Shown here in pieces: positions 26,371-34,061 of a stretch of 64,000 bases of DNA. The DNA is taken from the NCBI RefSeq assembly GCF_001735805.1, contig NZ_CP017248.1:4154001-4218000 (forward strand). Direction: 5' to 3'. Position 1 is the first letter of the stretch. The number at the start of each line of letters is the position of its first letter. The DNA is from Streptomyces fodineus (GTDB lineage Bacteria > Actinomycetota > Actinomycetes > Streptomycetales > Streptomycetaceae). Both the position numbers and the translations under genes were made by a program. Under the pieces are notes generated by a model, which was not told the DNA's origin, searched no databases, and worked only from the letters and a program-made list of their open reading frames with translations.

Positions 26371-27243
26371 TTGACGACCACGAAGTCCGTCATGAAGAAA
26401 CTGCCCGAGGTCACCCTCGCGTTCTGGATCATGAAGATCGCGGCGACGACCCTGGGCGAGACCGCGGGCGACCTGTTCGCCCAGACCCTCAAGCTCGGCT
26501 ACTTCCTCACCACCATCGCCCTGTTCCTGGTCTTCGTGGTGACGCTGGTGGTCCAGCTGTGCTCCCGGCGCTACAACCCGTTCTTCTACTGGACCGTGAT
26601 CCTGTCGACCTCCATGGCCGGCACCACCATGTCCGACTTCATGAACCGGGACGCCAGCGCGAAGTTCCTCTCGAACGGCGCGACCCACCTCGGCTGGGGC
26701 CCGCAAGGGCTCGGCCTCGGTTACCCCGAGGGCGCGGCGATCCTGATCTCGATCCTGCTGCTGATCTTCCTCGGCTGGAAGCTGAGCGGGATGACCTTCC
26801 AGATCACCGAGATCGTCACCTTCCGGGGCGAGGCCCTGTTCTGGTCGGCGATCCTGGTCTCCAACACCCTCGGCACCTCGATGGGCGACTTCCTGTCCGA
26901 CAGCTCCGGCCTCGGCTACCTGGGCGGCGCCGCCCTGGTGACCGGCGTCCTGATCGTCCTGGTCGCCCTGATGAAGGTCCCGGCGGTGCCGAACGTCCTC
27001 CTCTTCTGGATCGCGTTCGTGCTGACCCGCCCGCTGGGCGCCACGGCCGGCGACTTCCTGACCAAGCCGGTCGCCAAGGGCGGTCTGGACCTGGGTACGC
27101 CGGGTTCCTCGGCGGTGCTGCTCGCGGTGCTGTTCGGCCTGATGGCGTACGCCCACCTTCAGGAGCGGCGGGCGGCGACGGCCCCGGAGGTCACCGGCCC
27201 CGAGGCGGAGGCGGTCCAGCCGCAGCGGGCCGGCCGCCGGTAA
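26371..27243 (+). CDS. COG4705-type multi-pass membrane protein
   Basis: 290 aa with about eight hydrophobic segments. A motif at the start of alternate helices recurs four times: TLGETAGDL, MAGTTMSDF, TLGTSMGDF and LGATAGDF, suggesting an internal repeat with conserved Thr/Gly/Asp facing a pore or site. The C-terminal tail is charged. I place the start at TTG 26371 because CAGGAGC lies 5 nt before it; ATG 26341 and ATG 26392 are also in frame. Function unknown; its promoter bears OmpR-type direct repeats, so two-component control is plausible. Confidence 0.75.
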   Translation: MTTTKSVMKKLPEVTLAFWIMKIAATTLGETAGDLFAQTLKLGYFLTTIALFLVFVVTLVVQLCSRRYNPFFYWTVILSTSMAGTTMSDFMNRDASAKFLSNGATHLGWGPQGLGLGYPEGAAILISILLLIFLGWKLSGMTFQITEIVTFRGEALFWSAILVSNTLGTSMGDFLSDSSGLGYLGGAALVTGVLIVLVALMKVPAVPNVLLFWIAFVLTRPLGATAGDFLTKPVAKGGLDLGTPGSSAVLLAVLFGLMAYAHLQERRAATAPEVTGPEAEAVQPQRAGRR

Positions 27244-27247
27244 CGCG

Positions 27248-27279
27248 AAACCCCGCCCCGGAGATCCGGGGCGGGGTTT
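27248..27279. terminator. Bidirectional intrinsic terminator
   Basis: A perfect 14-bp inverted repeat with flanking AAA/TTT (27248-27261 and 27266-27279) and a 4-nt loop, placed between the COG4705 gene and the minus-strand tRNA. Confidence 0.9.
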
Positions 27280-27282
27280 CGG

Positions 27283-27355
27283 TGGAGCGCCGGGCAGGCC
27301 TTGCACCTGCATCTCCCCGCAGGAAGCGGGACGTCTTTCCTTGGACCACCAACGC
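27283..27355 (-). tRNA. tRNA-Gly (anticodon UCC), atypical
   Basis: A full cloverleaf can be drawn on the minus strand. The acceptor GCGTTGG pairs with CCGGCGC over 7 bp (two G-U), then a discriminator T and encoded CCA (27285-27283). U8 is present. The D arm has only 3 bp (GTC/GAC) with a loop carrying G18G19. The anticodon stem is TCCCG/CGGGG with loop CTTCCTG, U33 and anticodon TCC. The variable loop has 4 nt. The T stem is GCAGG/CCTGC with loop TGCAAGG, so position 55 is G instead of the universal pseudouridine. 73 nt with CCA. A strong promoter lies 50 nt upstream and a terminator just downstream. Confidence 0.75.
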
Positions 27356-27411
27356 ACTGCGTCCGGGTCGGCGTTCCCGTTTCCGGGGTTCCGGCCGTTC
27401 GCTGTGTGATG

Positions 27412-27441
27412 ATCATAGCCCAGTCCGGCCGCACTCCTCAA
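27412..27441 (-). promoter_or_regulatory. Strong sigma-HrdB-type promoter for the tRNA
   Basis: TTGAGG (27441-27436), 18-nt spacer, TATGAT (27417-27412) on the minus strand. Predicted start near 27405, 50 nt before the tRNA. The -35 overlaps the stop codon of the upstream gene. Confidence 0.75.
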
Positions 27442-27701
27442 CTCCGGCCGTCGGCCACCGGCTCGAACCGCCAGCGGTGCACGGCCCGGGTCACCAACTC
27501 ACCGTCCGGCTCGGGCAGTTCGGGCAGTTCGGCGTCGTACGACGCGTCCCACCAGGTGATGACCAGCACCCGGTCCTGCGGCGCACGGAAGGTCTCGCGG
27601 CGCAACGGCTCTTCGGGCAGGCGTTGTTCGCGTACCCAGGCGAGGAGTTCCGCACCCCGCCCTTCGGCCGCCCGGGCCTCCCACATCAGCGCGACGGTCA
27701 C
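27438..27701 (-). CDS. Small conserved hypothetical protein
   Basis: 87 aa, possibly a dimeric alpha/beta-barrel type protein (VALMWEARAAEGRGAELLAWV ... VLVITWWD is hydrophobic-alternating as in such folds). The GTG start overlaps the tsaD stop by 4 nt, so it is the last gene of the tsaB-rimI-tsaD operon and is translationally coupled. No catalytic motif recognised; function unknown. Confidence 0.65.
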   Translation of the reverse strand: MTVALMWEARAAEGRGAELLAWVREQRLPEEPLRRETFRAPQDRVLVITWWDASYDAELPELPEPDGELVTRAVHRWRFEPVADGRS

Positions 27702-28795
27702 GAGTACAGGTTCTCCTTGCTGACCTCGTGCACATGGTCGTGGTTGCCCGGGACGTGCGCCTCGGTGACCGGCAGGGAGGAGTCGGCCGACAGGTCCCAG
27801 CTGGAGGCGGCCCGGTTACGGGCGACCATCTCGGCGCCGAGCGCGGCCACCATCGCGCCGTTGTCCGTGCACAGCTTGGGGCGCGGGACGCGCAGCCGGA
27901 TACCGGCCGCCTCGCAGCGCTCCTGGGCGAGGGCGCGCAGCCGGGAGTTGGCCGCGACACCGCCGCCGATCATCAGGTGGTCCACGCCCTCGTCCTTGCA
28001 GGCGCGGACGGCCTTGCGGGTCAGCACGTCGACGACGGCCTCCTGGAAGGACGCGGCCACATCACGGACGGGGACCTCCTCGCCGGCCGCGCGCCTGGCC
28101 TCGATCCAGCGGGCCACGGCCGTCTTCAGGCCGGAGAAGGAGAAGTCGTAGGCCGGGTCGCGGGGGCCGGTCAGGCCGCGCGGGAAGGCGATGGCCTCCG
28201 GGTCGCCCTCGCGTGCGTACCGGTCGATGACCGGGCCGCCGGGGAAGCCCAGGTTCAGCACGCGGGCGATCTTGTCGAAGGCCTCGCCGGCCGCGTCGTC
28301 GATGGTCGAGCCCATCGGGCGGACGTCGGAGGTGATGTCCTCCGACAGCAGCAGGGAGGAATGGCCGCCGGAGACCAGCAGGGCCATCGTCGGCTCCGGC
28401 AGCGGGCCGTGCTCCAGCTGGTCGACGCAGATGTGCGAGGCGAGGTGGTTGACGCCGTACAACGGCTTGCCCAGGGCGTAGGCGTACGCCTTGGCGGCCG
28501 AGACGCCGACGAGGAGGGCGCCCGCGAGGCCGGGGCCCGCGGTCACGGCGATGCCGTCGAGGTCCTTGGCGGAGACACCGGCCTCCTTCAGGGCGCGGTC
28601 GATGGTCGGGACCATCGCCTCCAGATGGGCGCGGGAGGCCACCTCCGGGACGACACCGCCGAAGCGGGCGTGCTCGTCGACGCTGGAGGCGACGGCATCC
28701 GCCAGCAGGGTGGTACCGCGGACGATGCCGACGCCGGTCTCGTCGCAGGAGGTCTCGATGCCGAGTACCAGCGGCTCGTCGCGTGAGTCAGTCAT
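27698..28795 (-). CDS. tsaD: tRNA N6-adenosine threonylcarbamoyltransferase TsaD
   Basis: 365 aa, ASKHA-fold enzyme that, with TsaB and TsaE, puts the threonylcarbamoyl group on A37 of ANN-decoding tRNAs. N-terminal LGIETSCDETG, the metal-binding HxxxH equivalent NHLASHI, and the phosphate motif GGVAANSRLR are visible. It overlaps rimI upstream by 8 nt and the small gene downstream by 4 nt, a tightly packed operon. Confidence 0.97.
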   Translation of the reverse strand: MTDSRDEPLVLGIETSCDETGVGIVRGTTLLADAVASSVDEHARFGGVVPEVASRAHLEAMVPTIDRALKEAGVSAKDLDGIAVTAGPGLAGALLVGVSAAKAYAYALGKPLYGVNHLASHICVDQLEHGPLPEPTMALLVSGGHSSLLLSEDITSDVRPMGSTIDDAAGEAFDKIARVLNLGFPGGPVIDRYAREGDPEAIAFPRGLTGPRDPAYDFSFSGLKTAVARWIEARRAAGEEVPVRDVAASFQEAVVDVLTRKAVRACKDEGVDHLMIGGGVAANSRLRALAQERCEAAGIRLRVPRPKLCTDNGAMVAALGAEMVARNRAASSWDLSADSSLPVTEAHVPGNHDHVHEVSKENLYS

Positions 28796-29294
28796 TGCTC
28801 TCGGTTTCCTGTACTGATGGACGTACTGATGAAGAGGGGTCGCTCAGGCGCATCACCAGGGCGTCCACGTTGCCCGGCTGGTAGTAGCCGCGCCGGAAGC
28901 CGATCGGCTCGAAGCCGAAGCGCTCGTAGAGCTTCTGTGCGCGGACGTTGTCGACCCGGCATTCGAGCATCACCTCGTGGCACTCGAACGCGGTCGCCGC
29001 GCGCAGCAGCTCGGCCAGCAGCAGGGCGCCGAGGCCGGTGCCCTGGTGCTCACGCTCCACGGCGATGGTCTGGACGTCGCCCTGCTCACCGGCGGCGACC
29101 AGGCCGGCGTACCCGATGATGCGGCCGTCGGTCTCGGCCACGAGATAGCGCCGGGTCGCCTCGGCGCCCCGGGAGTGGGCCAGCTCGGACCAGAACATCC
29201 CCCGGGACCAGGCGTCCTCGGGGAACAGGTCCTTCTCCAGCTCCAGGACCCGGTCGATGTCCCACCAGCGCATCTCGCGCAGTCGCACGGTCAC
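28788..29294 (-). CDS. rimI: Ribosomal protein S18-alanine N-acetyltransferase
   Basis: 168-aa GNAT acetyltransferase. It has the acetyl-CoA loop REHQGTGLGALLL and the C-terminal NVRAQKLYERFGFEPIGFRRGYY typical of RimI. It is expected to acetylate the N-terminal alanine of S18. The GTG at 29294 overlaps the tsaB stop (GTGA). Position between tsaB and tsaD is the standard one. Confidence 0.93.
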   Translation of the reverse strand: MTVRLREMRWWDIDRVLELEKDLFPEDAWSRGMFWSELAHSRGAEATRRYLVAETDGRIIGYAGLVAAGEQGDVQTIAVEREHQGTGLGALLLAELLRAATAFECHEVMLECRVDNVRAQKLYERFGFEPIGFRRGYYQPGNVDALVMRLSDPSSSVRPSVQETESND

Positions 29295-29947
29295 TTCGGG
29301 GTGACCACCTTGTAGTTCTTGGGGACCTGGGCGTCCGGCCGGCGCAGGTACAGCGGCCGGGGGGCCGGCAGTTCCTCGCCCGCGGCCAGCCTCTCGACGG
29401 CGAGCGAGGCGAGGGCGGCGGCCGAGACGTGCTCGGGCTCGTGCGTGCCCGGGAAGGTGTCCGGGTACAGCAGCGCGCCCGCACCGACCGCCGGGAGGCC
29501 CGCGACCTGCTCGGCGATGTCGGCCGGCCGGTCCACGGCCGGGTCGGTAAGCCGGGTCCGGGAGTCGGCGTACTTCGCCCAGTAGACCTCCTTGCGCCGG
29601 GCGTCGGTCGCCACGACGAAGGGGCCCTTCTCGATGTCGGCGGCGTAGGCGAGGCCGTCCAGCGTGCACACGCCGTGCACGGGGACGCCCAGCGCGAGGC
29701 CGAAGGTGTCGGCGGTCATCAGGCCGACGCGCAGGCCGGTGTAGGGGCCGGGCCCGATGCCGACGACGATCCCGGTGACCGCCTCCAGCTTCAGCCCGGC
29801 CTCGGCGAGCACGCGGTCCACGGCCGGCAGCAGCAGCTCTCCGTGCCGGCGCGCGTCCACCTGACTCGACGAGGCGACGACGTCCGTGCCGTCGTGCAGG
29901 GCGACGGTCACGGCGGGTGTTGCGGTATCCAGAGCGAGCAAGAGCAC
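29291..29947 (-). CDS. tsaB: tRNA threonylcarbamoyladenosine biosynthesis protein TsaB
   Basis: 218 aa, inactive ASKHA paralogue that pairs with TsaD in t6A synthesis. N-terminal LLLALDTATPAVTVAL and the GIGPGPYTGLRVGL motif identify it. First gene of tsaB-rimI-tsaD. TAGGCT lies 6 nt before the GTG with no ribosome binding site, so the operon mRNA is probably leaderless. Confidence 0.95.
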   Translation of the reverse strand: MLLLALDTATPAVTVALHDGTDVVASSSQVDARRHGELLLPAVDRVLAEAGLKLEAVTGIVVGIGPGPYTGLRVGLMTADTFGLALGVPVHGVCTLDGLAYAADIEKGPFVVATDARRKEVYWAKYADSRTRLTDPAVDRPADIAEQVAGLPAVGAGALLYPDTFPGTHEPEHVSAAALASLAVERLAAGEELPAPRPLYLRRPDAQVPKNYKVVTPK

Positions 29948-29953
29948 GCGAAC

Positions 29954-29959
29954 AGCCTA
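29954..29959 (-). promoter_or_regulatory. -10 hexamer of leaderless tsaB operon
   Basis: TAGGCT on the minus strand, spaced 6 nt from the GTG at 29947. Confidence 0.5.
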
Positions 29960-30060
29960 CGGCGCCCGCGCCCCGTGCATGGCCGTCCGGGTCGTTCGGT
30001 CACCGACTGCTACGGTCTGTACGAAGTACGACATATGACGCGAGGCGGAGGTGGGCGCAC

Positions 30061-30615
30061 GTGGCAGGGACCAGCTCGGGCATCGTGGCCGGCCTCACCG
30101 CGGTGGCCCTCGCGGCCGTCGGCTTGCTCGGCTACCAGGCCAGGACGGCCGTACCGGCGAGTCTGGGCAGGCCCGCGGCGAGCGCGTCACCCTCGGCGAC
30201 CGCCACGAAGGCGCCGCGCGACCCGGGCAACCCGACCGCCCTGCCGGGCGGGTCCGGTACGGGGGAACGGATCGTGTACTCGGTGGACGACGACCGGGTC
30301 TGGCTGGTCGACCGGACCGACCAGGTGGTGCGGACCTACAGGGTCGACCCGGGCACGGTCGATCCGCCGGTGGGCACGTACTGGGTGACGTCGCGCTCGA
30401 GCGCGACCAACGGGACGGACGGTACGCCCATCGAGCACGTGGTGCGGTTCACCAGCGTGGACGGCGTGGCGATCGGCTTCAGCGCGGCGGTCGGCGGGGA
30501 GCGGGCGGCGGCCGAGCCCGGCCTTCGGACCGGGGGGATCCGGGAGACACGGCTCGACGGGCTGGCGATGTGGGAGTTCGGGACGGTCGGGGTGAAGGTG
30601 GTCGTCATCCGCTGA
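30061..30615 (+). CDS. Membrane-anchored secreted protein of unknown function
   Basis: 184 aa. GTG start with GGAGG 9 nt upstream. A membrane anchor lies at about 5-27 (SSGIVAGLTAVALAAVGLLG), followed by a Ser/Ala/Pro linker and a beta-rich outer domain containing IVYSVDDDRVWLVDRTDQV and PVGTYWVTSRSSA. The layout recalls L,D-transpeptidase-like folds, but the catalytic SxGC motif is absent. It lies alone between tsaB and tsaE, on the opposite strand. Confidence 0.7.
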   Translation: MAGTSSGIVAGLTAVALAAVGLLGYQARTAVPASLGRPAASASPSATATKAPRDPGNPTALPGGSGTGERIVYSVDDDRVWLVDRTDQVVRTYRVDPGTVDPPVGTYWVTSRSSATNGTDGTPIEHVVRFTSVDGVAIGFSAAVGGERAAAEPGLRTGGIRETRLDGLAMWEFGTVGVKVVVIR

Positions 30616-30629
30616 GCGGCGTGGATGCG

Positions 30630-30845
30630 CTAAGCGGCGTGGGGGTGCTGTGATGGGCCGTCGTCCGGCTGCGGGTGCGTGGTGGCCGGGCGCGCCCGTG
30701 CGGCGGTGGCCGCGGGTTCCACACGGCCCTGGGCCCCGTCCGGGCGCTCCTCCGGATCCCCTGGGGGCGACGAGACCGCCTGAGCCGCCGCGCACGCCGC
30801 GAGCAGGTCGCGCATGGAGACCCCGGCGGGTCGGGACTCGGGCAT
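30630..30845 (-). CDS. Small hypothetical protein with repeat-derived C terminus
   Basis: 71 aa starting MPESRPAGVSMRDLLAACAA. A perfect AGGAGG lies 5 nt before the ATG, strong evidence of translation. Residues from about 45 on (Ala/Arg/Pro-rich) are encoded inside a dispersed intergenic repeat. A perfect 22-bp palindrome lies 28 bp upstream of the start, suggesting repressor control. Function unknown. Confidence 0.6.
   Translation of the reverse strand: MPESRPAGVSMRDLLAACAAAQAVSSPPGDPEERPDGAQGRVEPAATAARARPATTHPQPDDGPSQHPHAA
30671..30713 (+). repeat. Dispersed REP-like intergenic element, copy 1
   Basis: 43 bp beginning GCGGGTGCG and ending CGGCGGTGGCCGC. It matches the copy at 35096-35138 at 34 of 43 positions. 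Confidence 0.55.
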
Positions 30846-30873
30846 GGACGCCTCCTGAGGTGCGGGGGCGGAT

Positions 30874-30895
30874 GTAGTTAGGCATGCCTAACTAC
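30874..30895. promoter_or_regulatory. Perfect 22-bp palindromic operator
   Basis: Half-site GTAGTTAGGCA followed directly by its exact complement. The inner TTAGGCATGCCTAA resembles DtxR/IdeR/MntR-class metal boxes, which are built on TTAGG/CCTAA arms. It sits 28 bp upstream of the 71-aa gene and about 80 bp past the end of tsaE. Confidence 0.65.
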
Positions 30896-30973
30896 GGGCT
30901 GGATACCATATGACCATGCCCGGGACGTCCTGCGCAATATGTTGCCGACGGCCTGTCGGAATCCTGATGCCCC

Positions 30974-31486
30974 TCAGGCGGTGAGCGTCTCCAGGCCCGC
31001 CTCGGCCCAGCGCTCCCCCAGCCCGCTCAGCGTCACGTGCCGTACCTCGTCCGTGGTGTCGCCGACGGCACGGTGGATGACCACCTGGAGCCGGTCCTCG
31101 GTCAGCTCCTCGACCTTGCCCTCGCCCCACTCCACGACGATCACCGAGTCGGGCAGGCTGACGTCGAGGTCCAGGTCCTCCATCTCGTCCAGGCCGCCGC
31201 CGAGCCGGTAGGCGTCCACGTGGACGAGGGGCGGGCCGCCGCCGAGGGAGGGGTGCACCCGGGCGATCACGAAGGTCGGCGAGGTGACCGCGCCGCGCAC
31301 GCCGAGGCCCTCGCCCAGGCCACGGGTCAGCGTGGTCTTGCCGGCGCCGAGCTCACCGCTGAGCATCACCAGGTCGCCCGCGCGCAACAGCTTGGCCAGC
31401 CTGCGGCCCAGCTCCCGCATCTGCTCGGGCGAGGTGATCGTCAGCCGGGTCTCAGCGGGGTCCCGCGGTGCTGCTGGTGCTTCCAT
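30974..31486 (-). CDS. tsaE: tRNA threonylcarbamoyladenosine ATPase TsaE
   Basis: 170 aa, P-loop ATPase needed for t6A turnover with TsaB/TsaD. Walker A SGELGAGKTTLTRGLG, then TSPTFVI and HVDAYRL, and a Walker B-like region in VIVVEWGEG. The ATG at 31486 lies within the end of the hydrolase gene (35-bp overlap), so alr-side genes and tsaE form one operon. In-frame GTG at 31519 is a less likely start. Confidence 0.95.
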   Translation of the reverse strand: MEAPAAPRDPAETRLTITSPEQMRELGRRLAKLLRAGDLVMLSGELGAGKTTLTRGLGEGLGVRGAVTSPTFVIARVHPSLGGGPPLVHVDAYRLGGGLDEMEDLDLDVSLPDSVIVVEWGEGKVEELTEDRLQVVIHRAVGDTTDEVRHVTLSGLGERWAEAGLETLTA

Positions 31487-32711
31487 AGCCCATAACCGTA
31501 GCTCCTGCGGGCACCGCACCCGCGCGGGTGAGCAGGTCGGCGAGGCGGTCGGTGACCACTTCCGGGTGTTCCAGCATCACCAGGTGCCCGGCGTCCGGGA
31601 CGAGGACCAGCTCGGCGTCGGGCAGCAGGTCGGCGATGGCCTCGCTGTGCTCGCTGGGCGTGACCAGGTCCTGGACGCCGGCCAGCACGAGCACCGGCAT
31701 GTCCCGGAAGCAGGCGAGCGCCTCGGTCTTGTCGTGGTCGGTGAAGGCCGGGTAGAACTCGGCGACCACGTCGATCGGCGTCGACTCGATCATGCGCTCG
31801 GCGAACCGCTCGACGGCCGGGTCGACGTCCCGCCCCGCGAACGAGTACCGCTTGATGATCCCGGCGAACAGATCGGCGGTGGCCCGGCGCCCCTTCTCCA
31901 CCAGCTCCGCCTGCTGCCCGAGCGCCTTCAGCACCCCGGGCAGGATCCGGCGCACCGCATTGACGCCGGCGAGCGGCAGCCCGAAGTTGACCTCGCCGAG
32001 CCGCCCGGACGACGTCCCCACCAAGGCGGTGGCGACGACCCGGTCCCGGATCAGCTCCGGGAACTCGGAGGCGAGCGCCATCACGGTCATGCCGCCCATC
32101 GAGTGGCCGACCAGCACGATCGGCCCGTCCGGTACGGCGGCGTCGAGTACGGCCTTCAGATCGCGGCCGAGCTGGTCGATGGTGACCGGCACCCGGTCCC
32201 GGGTCTGGGCCACACCCCGCCCGGAGCGGCCGTGGCTGCGCTGGTCCCAGTGCACGGTCCGGACGACCCCGCGCAGGGCCGCCCGCTGGAAGTGCCAGGA
32301 GTCCTGGTTGAGGCAGTAGCCGTGGCAGAAGACGACGGTCACGGGCGCGGGGGCCTTGCGGCCGAAGAGGCGGCGCCGGCGCGGGGAGACGTTCGGCCCC
32401 GGATCGGGCTCGACCTCGTCGACCTCGTAGTACAGCTCGGTGCCGTCGTCGGCCTGCGCCTTGCCCGGGGTGCCGCGCAGGGTGCCGTAGGGGCCCGCGG
32501 AGTCCAGCGCCAGCCGGGCCTTCCTGCGCATGCCGCGGCCGACCGTCATCCGCTCGATGGCGACGCCGGCCGCCGCGCCCGCCGCGAGCACACCTATCGC
32601 GGCACCGGCGATGCCGGTCGCCCTGCGCCAGCTACCGGCCGCCCCCGCGGCGGAGGCGGCGGCCGCCGAGGCGACGACGTCCGCCACGGCCTCCGCACTG
32701 CTCTCGCTCAC
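31452..32711 (-). CDS. Alpha/beta hydrolase with N-terminal membrane segment
   Basis: 419 aa. An Ala-rich N terminus with a hydrophobic stretch (about 33-52) precedes an alpha/beta hydrolase domain: CHGYCLNQDSW (oxyanion region), nucleophile elbow GHSMGG, acid within LAGVQDLVTP and the catalytic histidine in DAGHLVMLEHP. GTG start with GAGGAG upstream. It lies between alr and tsaE, the order usual in actinobacteria, and overlaps tsaE. Substrate unknown. Confidence 0.9.
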   Translation of the reverse strand: MSESSAEAVADVVASAAAASAAGAAGSWRRATGIAGAAIGVLAAGAAAGVAIERMTVGRGMRRKARLALDSAGPYGTLRGTPGKAQADDGTELYYEVDEVEPDPGPNVSPRRRRLFGRKAPAPVTVVFCHGYCLNQDSWHFQRAALRGVVRTVHWDQRSHGRSGRGVAQTRDRVPVTIDQLGRDLKAVLDAAVPDGPIVLVGHSMGGMTVMALASEFPELIRDRVVATALVGTSSGRLGEVNFGLPLAGVNAVRRILPGVLKALGQQAELVEKGRRATADLFAGIIKRYSFAGRDVDPAVERFAERMIESTPIDVVAEFYPAFTDHDKTEALACFRDMPVLVLAGVQDLVTPSEHSEAIADLLPDAELVLVPDAGHLVMLEHPEVVTDRLADLLTRAGAVPAGATVMGYGSTSSTAGPR

Positions 32712-32851
32712 GTACCGCTCCTCTTCGCCGTACTGCAGTTCGCCTGGGTGGGTGAATCGGATGTAACGATGGATCGGGTGCCGCCGGTATGACCGGCGTT
32801 ACATCTGAGCCGTGCCGTCGCTCACGGACGGGTTACCCGACTCTTCCCCGT

Positions 32852-34015
32852 TCACAGGGACGCGTTCACATAGACGCGGGGAACCCTGGTTCCGATGCGT
32901 GTGACGATTTCGTAAGCGATCGTGCCGCAGGCCTGCGCCCAGTCCTCGGCGGTGGGCTCGCCGCGGTCGCCGGGCCCGAACAGCACGGCCTCGCTGCCCA
33001 CCTCGGGCGCGTCCCCGCCGAGGTCCACCACGAACTGGTCCATGGCGACCCGCCCGGCGACCGTACGCCACTTGCCGTCGACCAGTACCGGGCCGGTGCC
33101 GGAGGCGTGCCGGGGGATGCCGTCCGCGTAGCCGACCGGGACAAGGCCGAGGGTGGTCTCGCCGGAGGTGACGTAGTGATGGCCGTAGCTGATGCCGTGC
33201 CCGCCCGGGACGTGCTTGACCAGGGCCAGCGAGGCGGTGAGCGTCATCGCCGGGCGCAGCCCGAAGTCGGCCGGGGTGCCCAGCTCCGGGCTGGGCGAGA
33301 TGCCGTACATCGCGATGCCCGTACGGACCAGGTCGAAGTGGGTCTGCGGAAGGGTGAGCGTGGCGGGCGAGTTGGCGATGTGCCGCACCTCGGGGCGCAC
33401 GCCCTGCTCCTCGGCGTACGCCAGCATCTCCCGGAAGCGGTCCAGCTGGGCGGCGATGGAGGGATGTCCGGGCTCGTCGGCGCAGGCGAAGTGCGACCAC
33501 AGCCCGGTGACCCTGACCAGCCCCTCGGCCTCGGCGCGCAGGGCCTCGCGGACCAGCTCGGCCCAGTCGTCCCCCGGCTGGCAGCCGTTGCGGCCGAGCC
33601 CGGTGTCGGCCTTGAGCTGCACGCGCGCGGTGCGACCGGCCTCGCGGGCGGCCGCGACGGCCTCCCGCAGGGCCCACATCCCGCTCAGGGACATGTCGAT
33701 GTCGGCCTCGACCGCCTGCCGCCAGGGGCCGCCGGGCACCCACAGCCAGCACAGGATGCGGCCCGGCAGTCCGGCCGCGCGCAGCGCGAGGGCCTCCTCG
33801 GGCGTGGCCGTGCCGAGCCAGGTCGCGCCCGCCGCGAGGGCCTCGCGGGCGCACGGCACCGCCCCGTGGCCGTAGCCGTCGGACTTGACGACGGCCATCA
33901 GGGCAGCGTCCTTCGCCCGGGCACGCAGGGCGTGCACATTGGCCCGCAGGGCGCCCAGATCGATCTCTGCGCGGGCGCGCAGGGGGGCGGTCGGCACAGT
34001 CGCAGTCTCAGTCAT
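32852..34015 (-). CDS. alr: Alanine racemase
   Basis: 387-aa PLP enzyme making D-alanine for peptidoglycan. PLP lysine K44 lies in AVVKSDGYGHG, the second catalytic tyrosine in GISYGHHY, and the C-terminal beta domain begins around GYADGIPRH. GGGGGC precedes the ATG. First of a minus-strand run alr, hydrolase, tsaE. Confidence 0.97.
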   Translation of the reverse strand: MTETATVPTAPLRARAEIDLGALRANVHALRARAKDAALMAVVKSDGYGHGAVPCAREALAAGATWLGTATPEEALALRAAGLPGRILCWLWVPGGPWRQAVEADIDMSLSGMWALREAVAAAREAGRTARVQLKADTGLGRNGCQPGDDWAELVREALRAEAEGLVRVTGLWSHFACADEPGHPSIAAQLDRFREMLAYAEEQGVRPEVRHIANSPATLTLPQTHFDLVRTGIAMYGISPSPELGTPADFGLRPAMTLTASLALVKHVPGGHGISYGHHYVTSGETTLGLVPVGYADGIPRHASGTGPVLVDGKWRTVAGRVAMDQFVVDLGGDAPEVGSEAVLFGPGDRGEPTAEDWAQACGTIAYEIVTRIGTRVPRVYVNASL

Positions 34016-34061
34016 CGCGCCCCCAGTGTCTCAGAGGGCCGTTCGGGCGCCGGTCGCAGTC

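Noticed and set aside
27283..27355. Possibility that the tRNA marks an integrated element
   Set aside because: No integrase, direct repeat of the tRNA end or foreign-looking DNA lies nearby.
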